From Pseudomonas pudica (GTDB lineage Bacteria > Pseudomonadota > Gammaproteobacteria > Pseudomonadales > Pseudomonadaceae): DNA of 64,000 nucleotides. A program made the translations under genes and the position numbers. Where the stretch lies: contig NZ_JADLJS010000003.1 of the NCBI RefSeq assembly GCF_015680405.1, forward strand, positions 186,001-250,000, given 5' to 3'. Shown here in pieces: positions 27,971 to 35,894 of the stretch. Below the pieces are notes generated by a model. It saw only the letters and a program-made list of their open reading frames with translations, was not told the origin of the DNA and did no database searches. The first letter of the stretch is position 1, and every line of letters starts with the position of its first letter.

Positions 27971-28031
27971 TTCACTCTAAACAAAGGACCGAATCAAACA
28001 ACACGCCAACAATACATAGACCTCAACCACA

Positions 28032-28274
28032 ATGAAGAAAATAGTTCGACTTTACGACAAAACCAACCGTAAAGGTATCGTGATTGGCTCCATAGACAGT
28101 ACAGGCCTTAACGGCAAACCGATGACCGGCAAACGTAACATGGTTTTTTTCCTCAATGCGAAGGCGAGTTGCCAATCATCGAGGGCAGCGACTCCTACCG
28201 CGTCAATAGCACTCCTGTCGCGCTTGACGGAATGAAGACCGGCCAGCGCATCACACGGTAGCGTCCATCGCTGA
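28032..28274 (+). pseudogene. Degenerate PAAR gene (copy 2)
   Basis: The start MKKIVRLYDKTNRKGIVIGSIDSTGLNGKPMTGKRNMVF follows the PAAR pattern. A base is then missing after the T-run at 28145-28151, which destroys the FCPLCKGEF segment. The corrected frame would read CPQCEGELPIIEGSDSYRVN and DGMKT, after which about 19 bases encoding ACGASLI are deleted. With two separate lesions this copy cannot make a normal PAAR tip. It sits between an intact and another intact copy in the array. Confidence 0.75.
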
Positions 28275-28363
28275 GTCAGCCAGGCTAAGTGGAGCAGGCG
28301 AACAAGGGACATTCCAGGAGTGTGCCTGCTGTCGCCGCTCCGGACCTAAAATTGAGAGCTGAT
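28275..28363 (+). repeat. Post-PAAR repeat, copy R2
   Basis: The sequence matches R1 (27002-27090) apart from about ten substitutions, starting right after the PAAR2 stop and ending GAGAGCTGAT. The GTG at 28289 in frame gives VEQANKGHSRS and LKLRAD, again the presumed start of an rhs gene, now joined directly to an unrelated toxin tail. Confidence 0.75.
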
Positions 28364-28486
28364 CAGGCCCCCAAACATACGCCTGATCCGCATCGTAAAT
28401 ACCAACGGTATTGGGGCCAAAAACAATCATCTAATTCGAGGCAAATCAAAAACCGCCAGAGACTATTAAGGAGGTTTAACCGATGA
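28289..28486 (+). pseudogene. Orphan toxin-tail remnant (module 3)
   Basis: The frame of 65 residues joins the post-PAAR peptide to a basic tail (APKHTPDPHRKYQRYWGQK, then NRQRLLRRFNR) and stops with TGA overlapping the ATG of the next gene. The basic tail looks like the last 40 residues of a nuclease-type toxin whose catalytic part has been deleted. There is no Rhs core piece here, unlike module 2. The function is probably lost; expression of the remnant would need the GTG start. Confidence 0.6.
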
Positions 28487-28893
28487 ATTTCACACCAGAG
28501 TGCCTGACCTATATCAACACCCACCTTTTTGAAAGACAAGATGAAGTTTTGAAAAAGATTGGAGAACTACTGCCAGCAGGCCCTTCGAAAATCCACTGGG
28601 AGAACATTCCCAACAGAATTGAAATAGGCCATACCCAAAGGGACAGACTGATAGTCGAAATATTGGGCGCAGCATCAACCATAGAATTAAAAAATTCAGA
28701 AACCATAATCATTATCAACATAGATGATGCCTTCCCAGCAATCAGCACAACACTAGAAGAATGGCAGAAATTTGCAAAGGAACTCGATTACGCAAACACC
28801 ATCTACCTAGACGAAAATAACTTAAAAATAATCCACTGGGATTTTTACAAAAATCTGTACGCACTTAAATTACCCCACAGAAGCGACGATTAA
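28483..28893 (+). CDS. Orphan immunity-type protein (module 3)
   Basis: The 136-residue soluble, acidic protein (IIIINIDDAFPAISTTLEEWQKFAKELDY) is intact, with a very strong Shine-Dalgarno TAAGGAGGT at 28467-28475 and an ATGA overlap with the toxin remnant. Family not recognised. Its retention in intact form while its toxin has been deleted suggests selection for protection against sister strains that still deliver the toxin. DNA is as AT-rich as the rest of the array. Confidence 0.7.
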   Translation: MNFTPECLTYINTHLFERQDEVLKKIGELLPAGPSKIHWENIPNRIEIGHTQRDRLIVEILGAASTIELKNSETIIIINIDDAFPAISTTLEEWQKFAKELDYANTIYLDENNLKIIHWDFYKNLYALKLPHRSDD

Positions 28894-28992
28894 ATTTCGC
28901 AGTAGAACCAGCAAGAAAAAATAGACACCCCATAAACAGAATAGCTCACAAGCACGGAATACATACTTCAGCAGTACAGGAACTTAATCACA

Positions 28993-29256
28993 ATGAACCA
29001 AATAATTCGACTGGGCGACACAACCGACCACGGCGGAATAGTACTTGATGCCATTCCCCACACAAACCTCAACGGAAAACCATTGGCTGGCAAAGGCAGC
29101 ATGGTATTTTGCCCACTCTGTAAAGGAGAATTCCCAATCATCGAGGGTAGCGACACCTACCGCGTCAACGGAGTTCCTGTCGCACTCGATGGCATGAAAA
29201 CCGCGTGCGGCGCCAGCTTGATCGCCAGTGCATCACACGGCAGCGTCCATCGCTGA
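28993..29256 (+). CDS. PAAR-family spike-tip protein (copy 3)
   Basis: The intact 87-residue protein (LGDTTDHGGIVLDAIPHTNLNGKPLAGKGSMVFCPLC, then DGMKTACGASLIASASHGSVHR) is almost identical to copy 1 over residues 45-87, both at the protein and DNA level, and differs more near the N-terminus. It is the last unit of the array and is followed by a shortened copy of the post-PAAR repeat. Having two intact free PAAR proteins with one VgrG in the window suggests either redundancy or service to spikes encoded elsewhere. Confidence 0.85.
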   Translation: MNQIIRLGDTTDHGGIVLDAIPHTNLNGKPLAGKGSMVFCPLCKGEFPIIEGSDTYRVNGVPVALDGMKTACGASLIASASHGSVHR

Positions 29257-29568
29257 GTCAGCCAGGCCAAGTGGAGCAGGCGAACAAGAGATATCCCAGC
29301 AGTATGTCTGTTGCCGCCGCCCCCCACCAACGCACTGCCGCCATGAACAAATCTTCATTTTGCTGGCGAGCGCCCTGATTGCGGGCGTGGCAGCCCTCTT
29401 CGCTTCTGCAGCCGCAGGCCTTCACCTTGAGGGGGCTCACTACCTTGCGTAGCATCACCGCCCCCCGGGGCCGCTGCGCGGCCCATTCGTGGGCACGCCC
29501 GCTCCCACAGGCGCGTGCCCACAGCGCTCACACCTCACCCAGCCACACCATCAGCAGACAGAACCCCG
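29257..29568. other. End of the Rhs array: repeat R3, hydrophobic remnant, REP-like sequence
   Basis: Bases 29257-29321 are the third post-PAAR repeat, broken off in a C-run. Bases 29343-29452 encode, without a convincing start, a hydrophobic stretch (EQIFILLASALIAGVAALFASAA), perhaps the remnant of a membrane-type immunity protein or other small gene. Bases 29466-29533 hold a REP-like element (GGGGCCGCTGCGCGGCCC, then GGGCACGCCCGCTCCCACAGG) with its own inverted GTGGGCACG/CGTGCCCAC arms. GC content returns to the genome level here, marking the border of the AT-rich island. Confidence 0.55.
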
Positions 29569-31464
29569 ATGCCGCAACCCATCCCCCTCAAGGACCACGA
29601 AAAGGAAAAGCACCTGGTCAACCGCCGGCTTCTGGCCTGCGCCGCCCTGGTCTTCAGCCTGGTCGCCGTCCTGGTGGGCCGGCTCTATGTGCTGCAGGTG
29701 CTGCAGCACGACCAGCAGACCGCCGTATCGGAAAACAACCGCGTGCACGTGCTGCCCATCGCCCCCGAGCGCGGGCTGATCTACGATCGCAACGGCGTGG
29801 TGCTGGCCGACAACAAGCCCAGTTTCGACCTGACCATGACCCGCGAGCGGGCCGGCGGCGACACGGCCAAGGTGCTCGATACCCTGGCCCAGGTGCTGAG
29901 GCTGACCGACGACGACCGCAAGCAGTTCGACAAGGACCTGCGCCGTGGCCGCAAGCCGTTCGAACCGGTGACCCTGATGGTCGGCCTGAGCGAAGAGCAG
30001 ATCGCCCTGGTGGCGGTGAACCAGTTCCGCCTGCCAGGCCTGGAGGTAGAACCACAGTTCATCCGCGAGTACCCGCTGGCCGAGCATTTCGCCCACTCGG
30101 TGGGCTATGTGGGGCGCATCAACGAGAAAGAGGCCAAGACCCTCGACAGCACCGAATACCGGGGCACCCAGTCGATCGGCAAGACCGGCATCGAGCACTT
30201 CTACGAAAGCCAGCTGCATGGCCACGTGGGCTACGAGGAGGTCGAGACCAACGCCCAAGGCCGGGTGATGCGTGTGCTCAACCACAAGGCCCCGACCCCA
30301 GGCCAGGACATCGTCCTGACCCTGGACGCCCACCTGCAACTGGCCGCGGAAAAGGCCCTGGGCGACCGCCGCGGCTCGGTGGTGGTGCTCGACCCGGCCA
30401 ATGGCGACGTGCTGGCGATGGTCAGCAACCCCAGCTTCGACCCCAACCTGTTCGTCAAGGGCATCAGCTTCAAACAGTACGCCGCCCTGCGCGATTCCAT
30501 CGACCGCCCGCTGTTCAACCGCGTGCTGCGCGGCCTGTATGCGCCCGGTTCGACGGTGAAGCCGGAGGTGGCCATCGCCGGCCTCGACAGCGGCGTGATC
30601 ACCCCGGGCAGCCGGGTGTTCGACCCGGGCTACTACGAGCTGCCCAACTACGACCACAAGTACCGCAACTGGAACCGCAGCGGCGATGGCTGGGTGGATA
30701 TGTACACCGCCATCATGCGTTCCAACGACACCTACTTCTACGACCTGGCGCACAAGCTGGGCATCGACCGCCTGCATGACTACATGGCCGAGTTCGGCCT
30801 GGGCCAGAAGGTGTCGCTGGACATGTTCGAGGAAGCGTCCGGGCTGATGCCGTCGGCCGAGTGGAAGCGCGCCACACGGCGCCAGGCCTGGTTCCCGGGC
30901 GAGACGCTGATCCTGGGCATCGGCCAGGGTTACATGCAGGTCACCCCACTGCAGCTGGCCCAGGCCACCAGCCTGCTGGCGAGCAAGGGCGTGTGGCACC
31001 GCCCGCACCTGGCCATGACCGTGGGTGGCGATGCGCCGGTAGACCCCAACCCGATGCCCGATATCGTGCTGCACGACAGACACGCCTGGGACCAGGTCAG
31101 CCAGGGCATGCAGATGGTCATGCACGACCCGCGCGGCATCGCCCGCGCGGCCGCGGCCGGTGCGCAATACCGCATTGCCGGCAAGAGCGGCACCGCGCAG
31201 GTGGTGGCGATCAAGCAGGGCGAACGCTACAACCGCGACAAGACCCTGGAGCGGCACCGCGACAATGCCCTGTTCGTCGGCTTTGCCCCGGCTGATCACC
31301 CGAGTGTGGTGGTGGCGGTGATGATCGAGAACGGTGAAGCCGGTGGGCGGGTGGCAGGGCCGGTGGTGCGGGAGGTGATGGATGCCTATCTGCTGGATGA
31401 GCAGGGGCATCTGAAGCCGCAGTATGCGGGTGGGGTAGTGCCTCGCAGCGTGCCGCACACTTAG
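29569..31464 (+). CDS. Penicillin-binding protein 2 paralogue (MrdA-like transpeptidase)
   Basis: The 631-residue protein has an N-terminal membrane anchor at about 20-42 (LLACAALVFSLVAVLVGRLYVL), a PBP dimerisation domain (PIAPERGLIYDRNGVVLADN) and a transpeptidase domain. The catalytic Ser lies in PGSTVKP; MRSNDTYFY carries the SxN motif and KSGTAQ the KTG box. Length and order fit MrdA (PBP2), which makes peptidoglycan cross-links during cell elongation. The usual partner rodA and other cell-shape genes are absent, so this is probably the second MrdA-type protein known in P. putida rather than the main one. Start chosen at MPQPIPLKDHEKEKHLV; the frame is open further upstream. Confidence 0.88.
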   Translation: MPQPIPLKDHEKEKHLVNRRLLACAALVFSLVAVLVGRLYVLQVLQHDQQTAVSENNRVHVLPIAPERGLIYDRNGVVLADNKPSFDLTMTRERAGGDTAKVLDTLAQVLRLTDDDRKQFDKDLRRGRKPFEPVTLMVGLSEEQIALVAVNQFRLPGLEVEPQFIREYPLAEHFAHSVGYVGRINEKEAKTLDSTEYRGTQSIGKTGIEHFYESQLHGHVGYEEVETNAQGRVMRVLNHKAPTPGQDIVLTLDAHLQLAAEKALGDRRGSVVVLDPANGDVLAMVSNPSFDPNLFVKGISFKQYAALRDSIDRPLFNRVLRGLYAPGSTVKPEVAIAGLDSGVITPGSRVFDPGYYELPNYDHKYRNWNRSGDGWVDMYTAIMRSNDTYFYDLAHKLGIDRLHDYMAEFGLGQKVSLDMFEEASGLMPSAEWKRATRRQAWFPGETLILGIGQGYMQVTPLQLAQATSLLASKGVWHRPHLAMTVGGDAPVDPNPMPDIVLHDRHAWDQVSQGMQMVMHDPRGIARAAAAGAQYRIAGKSGTAQVVAIKQGERYNRDKTLERHRDNALFVGFAPADHPSVVVAVMIENGEAGGRVAGPVVREVMDAYLLDEQGHLKPQYAGGVVPRSVPHT

Positions 31465-31471
31465 GATCTTT

Positions 31472-31573
31472 GGGGCCGCTTTGCGCCCCATCGCGACACA
31501 AGGCCGCTCCTACAAGAGACCGCGTCCGCCTGTAGGAGCGGCCTTGTGTCGCGATGGGCTGCGAAGCGGCCCC
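31472..31573. terminator. Inverted REP pair between convergent genes, probable bidirectional terminator
   Basis: Two arms of about 43 bases (GGGGCCGCTTTGCGCCCC...GGCCGCTCCTACA and its complement) are nearly perfect inverted copies around a 15-base loop. They lie 7 bases after the PBP2 stop and 6 bases after the permease stop of the opposite strand. No T-tract follows, so termination would depend on structure or Rho. Confidence 0.6.
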
Positions 31574-31579
31574 TGGTTC

Positions 31580-32953
31580 TCAATCCCCGTACACCGCCCT
31601 CCCCACCATACCCACCCGCCGCCGCGTCACGCACACCAGCAGAATGAATACCGTCACTCCAGCAGTCATGAGTGCTTCATAGCGGTAAGCATCACTAAGC
31701 AGCATGTACCCCAGCACCATCAGGATGGCGCCGATAACCAGCCATGTCAGCCACGGGAACAGCCACATTTTCAGCTCCAGCTGCACACCGTCGCGTTCTG
31801 CCCGTGCCCGCATGCGCAGCTGCGAAATTGCAATCACCAGATACACCAGCAAGGCAATCGCGCCTGTGGTGGACAGCAGGAAGCTGAACACCTTGCCGGG
31901 GAACACGTAGTTGACCAGGCAGCCGGCAAACCCGGCCAGGGTCGACATCAGTACCGCCACCACCGGAACACCATTCGCGGTCACCCGCCGGGTAATGGGC
32001 AGCGCCTCGCCACGCGCCCCCAGTGAATGGAGCATGCGCGAAGCGGTATAGAGCCCCGAGTTCATACAACTGGTCACCGCCACCAGCACCACCACATCCA
32101 CCACCAGCTTGGCGCCCGGCACGTTGAGCACCTCCAGCACCCGCTGGAACGAACCCACCGCGACCAACGCGGGGTCATTCCAGGCCACCAGCGACACGAC
32201 CAGAAAGATCGACGCCAGGTAGAAAACGGCGATGCGATACACCACCAGGTTGGTGGCGCGGCGGATCTTGGCCTGCGGGTTGGCGGTTTCGTCAGCAGCG
32301 ATGGTGACGATCTCGGCACCAAAGAACGAGAAGATGGTGATCAGCACCCCACCCAGCACCGCACCCCAGCCATTGGGCGCGAAACCGCCATTGGCCCACA
32401 GGTGGCTCACGCCTGAGGCCTCGGCCAGTGGCCAGACACCAAACAACGCCATGCCACCGATGACGATGAAGGCCAGGATGGCTATCACCTTGACCAGGGC
32501 GAACCAGAACTCGAACTCACCGAAGTTCTTCACGCTGACCAGATTGCTGGTGGCCAGTACCGCCATGATCAGGAAGGCGAACAACCAGGATGGAACCGCC
32601 GGGAACCACGCGTGCAGGATATCGGCGCCGGCAATGGCCTCGACGGGAATGATCAGCACCCAGAACCACCAGTACAACCAGCCGATGGTGAAGCCGGCCC
32701 AGGGGCCGATGGCTTCGGCGGCATAGGTGGAAAAGGAGCCGCTGGTGGGGTTGGCCACGGCCATTTCGCCGAGCATGCGCATGACCAGCAGCACCAGCAG
32801 GCCGGTCATGGCGTAGGACACGAGAATGGCCGGGCCGGCCGAGGCGATGGCCTTGGACGAACCGATGAACAGGCCGGCGCCGATGATGCCAGCGATGGAA
32901 ATCATGGAAACCTGGCGCGAGGTCAGGCCGTGTTGCAGGGATACTTGCGACAT
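31580..32953 (-). CDS. Amino acid permease, GabP-like (APC family)
   Basis: The 457-residue, 12-helix membrane protein has start MSQVSLQHGLTSRQVSMISIAGIIGAGLFIGSS. The segments FTIGWLYWWFWVLIIPVEA, NLVSVKNFGEFEFWFA and TSCMNSGLYTASRMLHSLGARGEAP follow the 4-aminobutyrate permease pattern closely. Uptake of GABA or a related omega-amino acid by proton symport is therefore the best guess. Several Pseudomonas APC permeases share these motifs, so proline, lysine or aromatic amino acids are not excluded. A GabD-like dehydrogenase lies 7 kb away, which fits GABA-type metabolism. The longer open frame upstream runs into the REP pair and is not coding. Confidence 0.82.
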   Translation of the reverse strand: MSQVSLQHGLTSRQVSMISIAGIIGAGLFIGSSKAIASAGPAILVSYAMTGLLVLLVMRMLGEMAVANPTSGSFSTYAAEAIGPWAGFTIGWLYWWFWVLIIPVEAIAGADILHAWFPAVPSWLFAFLIMAVLATSNLVSVKNFGEFEFWFALVKVIAILAFIVIGGMALFGVWPLAEASGVSHLWANGGFAPNGWGAVLGGVLITIFSFFGAEIVTIAADETANPQAKIRRATNLVVYRIAVFYLASIFLVVSLVAWNDPALVAVGSFQRVLEVLNVPGAKLVVDVVVLVAVTSCMNSGLYTASRMLHSLGARGEALPITRRVTANGVPVVAVLMSTLAGFAGCLVNYVFPGKVFSFLLSTTGAIALLVYLVIAISQLRMRARAERDGVQLELKMWLFPWLTWLVIGAILMVLGYMLLSDAYRYEALMTAGVTVFILLVCVTRRRVGMVGRAVYGD

Positions 32954-33002
32954 CGTTAAAACCTTTGGGGGGGCCTGGCCGGGGCGGAAATCGGGTATGG
33001 CC

Positions 33003-33107
33003 TTACCGGCCTCTTCGCGGGCAAGCCCGCTCCCACAGGTACTGCACAGGTCCCAAGGGCTGTGAAATACCTGTGGGAGCGGGCTTGCTCGCGAAGAGGC
33101 CGGCAAG
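33003..33107. repeat. Inverted pair of REP elements
   Basis: TACCGGCCTCTTCGCGGGCA followed by AGCCCGCTCCCACAGG and, from 33069, the inverted copy. This is the common P. putida REP type. It lies between the GabP-like permease start and livF stop; the same type recurs at 49598, 56994 and 62274. Confidence 0.85.
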
Positions 33108-33153
33108 ACAAACACCACACCCCAGGGCAGATCCTCTTGTCATTGTGAATGGA

Positions 33154-33870
33154 TCATTCGCCCAGGTAGGCCTTCTTCACCTGGTCGTCATGCAGCAAGG
33201 TCTTGGCACAGCCTTCCAGGCTGATGCGTCCGCCATCTATCACATAGGCGCGCTGGCAGGTCTGCAGTGCCAGCCGGGCGTTCTGCTCCACCAGCAGCAA
33301 TGTCACCCCGTCCTTGACCACCTCGACGATTGTCTCGAAGATCTTCTGCACGATGATCGGCGCCAGGCCCATGGACGGTTCGTCCAGCAACAGCAGCTTG
33401 GGCCGCCCCATCAGCGCCCGGGAAATGGCCAGCATCTGTTGCTCGCCACCCGACATGGTGCCGGCCAACTGGAAAGCGCGCTCCTTCAGGCGCGGGAAGA
33501 TGCCATACATGCGTTCGATATCGGCGCCGATGGCATCCTTGCCGTCACGCCGGCTGAAGGCTCCCATCTCGAGATTTTCGTGCACGGTCAGCTTGGGGAA
33601 GATGCCCCGCCCCTCCGGCACCAGCGCCAGCCCTTCGCGGATCAGGTCATGGCCCTTGATCGCCGCATGCGCCTTGCCATCGAAGGTAATGCTACCGGCG
33701 CTAGGTTTCAGCAACCCGGCCAAGGTTTTCAGGGTGGTGGTCTTGCCTGCACCGTTCGCGCCAATCAGCGCCACCATCTCGCCCTCGCCCACTGTCAGGT
33801 CGATGCCCTTGATGGCCTGGATGGCGCCATAGCTCACCTTGAGGTCGTTCACTTGCAGAATGTTTTTCAT
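33154..33870 (-). CDS. livF: Branched-chain amino acid-type ABC transporter ATP-binding protein LivF
   Basis: The 238-residue ATPase has Walker A GANGAGKTT, signature MSGGEQQMLAISRAL and Walker B LLLLDEPSMGLAP, with the short C-terminus ending KKAYLGE typical of LivF. The start at 33870 overlaps the livG stop (ATGA). It is last of five transporter genes livKHMGF. The set transports branched-chain amino acids, amides or related compounds. Its position beside a catabolic cluster makes a special substrate more likely than leucine/isoleucine/valine. Confidence 0.9.
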   Translation of the reverse strand: MKNILQVNDLKVSYGAIQAIKGIDLTVGEGEMVALIGANGAGKTTTLKTLAGLLKPSAGSITFDGKAHAAIKGHDLIREGLALVPEGRGIFPKLTVHENLEMGAFSRRDGKDAIGADIERMYGIFPRLKERAFQLAGTMSGGEQQMLAISRALMGRPKLLLLDEPSMGLAPIIVQKIFETIVEVVKDGVTLLLVEQNARLALQTCQRAYVIDGGRISLEGCAKTLLHDDQVKKAYLGE

Positions 33871-34640
33871 GCCACTGCCTCCGCACCGAGGTAGGCCTCG
33901 ATCACTCGTGGGTCCTTGCGCACGTCGGCCGGCAGGCCGTCGGCGATCTTGCGGCCGAATTCCAGCACGGTGATGTGGTCGCACAGGCCCATCACCAGCT
34001 TTACATCGTGCTCGATCAACAGCACCGTCTTGCCGTCCGCCTGCATCTTGCACATCAGCTGGCGCAGGCCTTCGGTTTCCGAGGCATTCATGCCCGCCGC
34101 CGGTTCGTCGAGGGCGATCAGCTTGGGCTCGGTGGCCAGCGCCCGGGCGATTTCCAGGCGACGCTGGTCGCCATAGGAAAGGCTCTTGGCCAGCTCCCCG
34201 GCCAGGTGGCCGATGCCGACGTAGTTCAACCAGTGGCGCGCGGCCTGCCGGATTTCGCGCTCTTCACGCACGCAGGCCGGAGTACGCAGGATGGCGCCGA
34301 ACACACCGCTGCGAGTGCGCACATGGCGGCCGATCATCACGTTTTCCAGGGCGGTCATGTTGTGGAACAGGCGGATGTTCTGGAAGGTGCGCGAAATGCC
34401 AGCTTCCACCACCTTGTGCGGCTTGCTGATACGCAGCGGTTTGCCGTCGAACATCACCCGCCCCTGCTCGGCCCGGTACAACCCGGTGAGCACGTTGAAC
34501 AGGGTGGTCTTGCCGGCGCCGTTGGGGCCCAGCAGGCCGCGGATCTCGCCACGACGAATGCTCAAGTCGATGCCATGCAGGGCCTGCAGGCCACCGAAGA
34601 ACTTGCTGACCTGATGCAGCTCGAGAAGGATGTCGCTCAT
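33867..34640 (-). CDS. livG: Branched-chain amino acid-type ABC transporter ATP-binding protein LivG
   Basis: The 257-residue protein has Walker A GPNGAGKTT, the LivG-specific GISRTFQNIRLFHNMTALENV segment, signature LSYGDQRRLEIARAL (in place of LSGGQ) and Walker B LIALDEPAAGMN. It pairs with LivF to power LivHM. Start and stop both overlap the neighbouring genes by 4 bases. Confidence 0.92.
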   Translation of the reverse strand: MSDILLELHQVSKFFGGLQALHGIDLSIRRGEIRGLLGPNGAGKTTLFNVLTGLYRAEQGRVMFDGKPLRISKPHKVVEAGISRTFQNIRLFHNMTALENVMIGRHVRTRSGVFGAILRTPACVREEREIRQAARHWLNYVGIGHLAGELAKSLSYGDQRRLEIARALATEPKLIALDEPAAGMNASETEGLRQLMCKMQADGKTVLLIEHDVKLVMGLCDHITVLEFGRKIADGLPADVRKDPRVIEAYLGAEAVA

Positions 34641-35884
34641 GCCTTGTCCGCCTCTTTGATCGGGAGCTCGAAGGATGCTTCACTGGCCGGAGCATGCACT
34701 GCGGTGCTGAGCGCCGCAGGCATCGGCTCCGCCTCTGGGTCACCATCGTGCAGTTCGGCACGGCGGCGGTCAGACGGCCAAAGGCCTTCGGGGCGAAAAC
34801 GCATCACCAGGATCAACGCCAGGCCGAACACCAGCATGCGCAGCGTCGAGGCATCCAGTACGTTGCGCAGGATGTCGCGGCTGATGAAAGTGACATTGTC
34901 CATCACCCATGGCTGGACCCAGTTGACCAGGTCGCGGAACAACTCCGGCATCACCGACAGGATCAGCGCGCCCAGCACCACGCCACGGATCGAACCCATG
35001 CCACCGAGCACCACCATGGCCAGGACCATGATCGACTCCATCAGGGTGAACGACTCGGGGCTGACAAAGCCCTGGTAGCTGGAGAACAGCACGCCGGACA
35101 CGCCGCCGAAAGTGGCGCCCATGGCGAACGCCAGCAGCTTGAGGTTGCGCTTGTTCAGCCCCATGGCCTCGGCAGCCACTTCGTCCTCGCGCAGGGCCAT
35201 CCAGGCACGGCCGATACGCGATACTTCCAGGCGTTTGGACAGCACGATGCTGAGGATGACGATGGCCAGGAAGAACAGGTAGTAGCTGATCACCGGCGAC
35301 ACTTGCAGACCGAACAGGCTCCAGCTCTGCTGCAGCGACAGCAGCGGCGCTGCACCCTCCCCCGGGGCATGCGCCCATGCTGCGCCATCCACGTGCAGCG
35401 GAGCGATGTTGCTGATGCCCTGGGGGCCATTGGTGAGGTTCACCGGTTGGTCCAGGTTGTTCATGAAAATGCGGATGATCTCGCCGAAGCCCAAGGTGAC
35501 GATCGCCAGGTAATCACCGCGCAGCTTGAGCACCGGCGCGCCGATCAACACCCCACAGATGGCCGCGGCTACTGCCGCCAGCGGGATGATCACCCATACC
35601 GGCCAGTCCAGCACGCCTTCGACCAGGCCGGCCATCTGCAGGTGCGGCGAGGCAAGCAAGGCGTACAGGTAGGCACCGATGGCGTAAAAGCCGATGTAGC
35701 CCATGTCGAGCAAGCCGGCGTAGCCGATGACGATGTTCAGGCCCAACGCCAGCAACACGTAGAGCATGGCGAAGCCCAGGATGCGCACCCAGGTCGGGCC
35801 GAGCATGGGGATGGCCTCGACCAGGAACGGCAAGGCAATGAAGCCGAGGATCAACAGCAAGTATTGGCTCTTGAGGTTTTTCAT
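34637..35884 (-). CDS. livM: Branched-chain amino acid-type ABC transporter permease LivM
   Basis: The 415-residue membrane protein starts MKNLKSQYLLLILGF; an in-frame codon 39 bases upstream would run into livH. It has the LivM pattern GLNIVIGYAGLLDMGYIGFYAIGAY, LRGDYLAIVTLGFGEIIRIF and the EAA-like loop GRAWMALREDEVAAEAMGLN for ATPase contact. A loop around residues 150-200 (HVDGAAWAHAPGEGAAPLLS) and a charged C-terminal tail of about 45 residues are longer than strictly needed but common in the Pseudomonas BraE type. Confidence 0.9.
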   Translation of the reverse strand: MKNLKSQYLLLILGFIALPFLVEAIPMLGPTWVRILGFAMLYVLLALGLNIVIGYAGLLDMGYIGFYAIGAYLYALLASPHLQMAGLVEGVLDWPVWVIIPLAAVAAAICGVLIGAPVLKLRGDYLAIVTLGFGEIIRIFMNNLDQPVNLTNGPQGISNIAPLHVDGAAWAHAPGEGAAPLLSLQQSWSLFGLQVSPVISYYLFFLAIVILSIVLSKRLEVSRIGRAWMALREDEVAAEAMGLNKRNLKLLAFAMGATFGGVSGVLFSSYQGFVSPESFTLMESIMVLAMVVLGGMGSIRGVVLGALILSVMPELFRDLVNWVQPWVMDNVTFISRDILRNVLDASTLRMLVFGLALILVMRFRPEGLWPSDRRRAELHDGDPEAEPMPAALSTAVHAPASEASFELPIKEADKA

Positions 35885-35894
35885 GGCCGACTCC

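Noticed and set aside
27915..27980. Short frame starting MNLTKKNARAAEKIDTLINSL
   Set aside because: Only 21 codons and no ribosome site; may be a second frameshift of the broken immunity gene, so not called as a gene.
26336..29321. CRISPR or integron-like array
   Set aside because: Repeats lie after PAAR genes, are about 89 bases, coding in part, and lack regular spacers, attC-type structure or an integrase.
29343..29452. Hydrophobic frame EQIFILLASALIAGVAALFASAA
   Set aside because: No credible start codon or ribosome site; listed only as a possible remnant in the intergenic entry.
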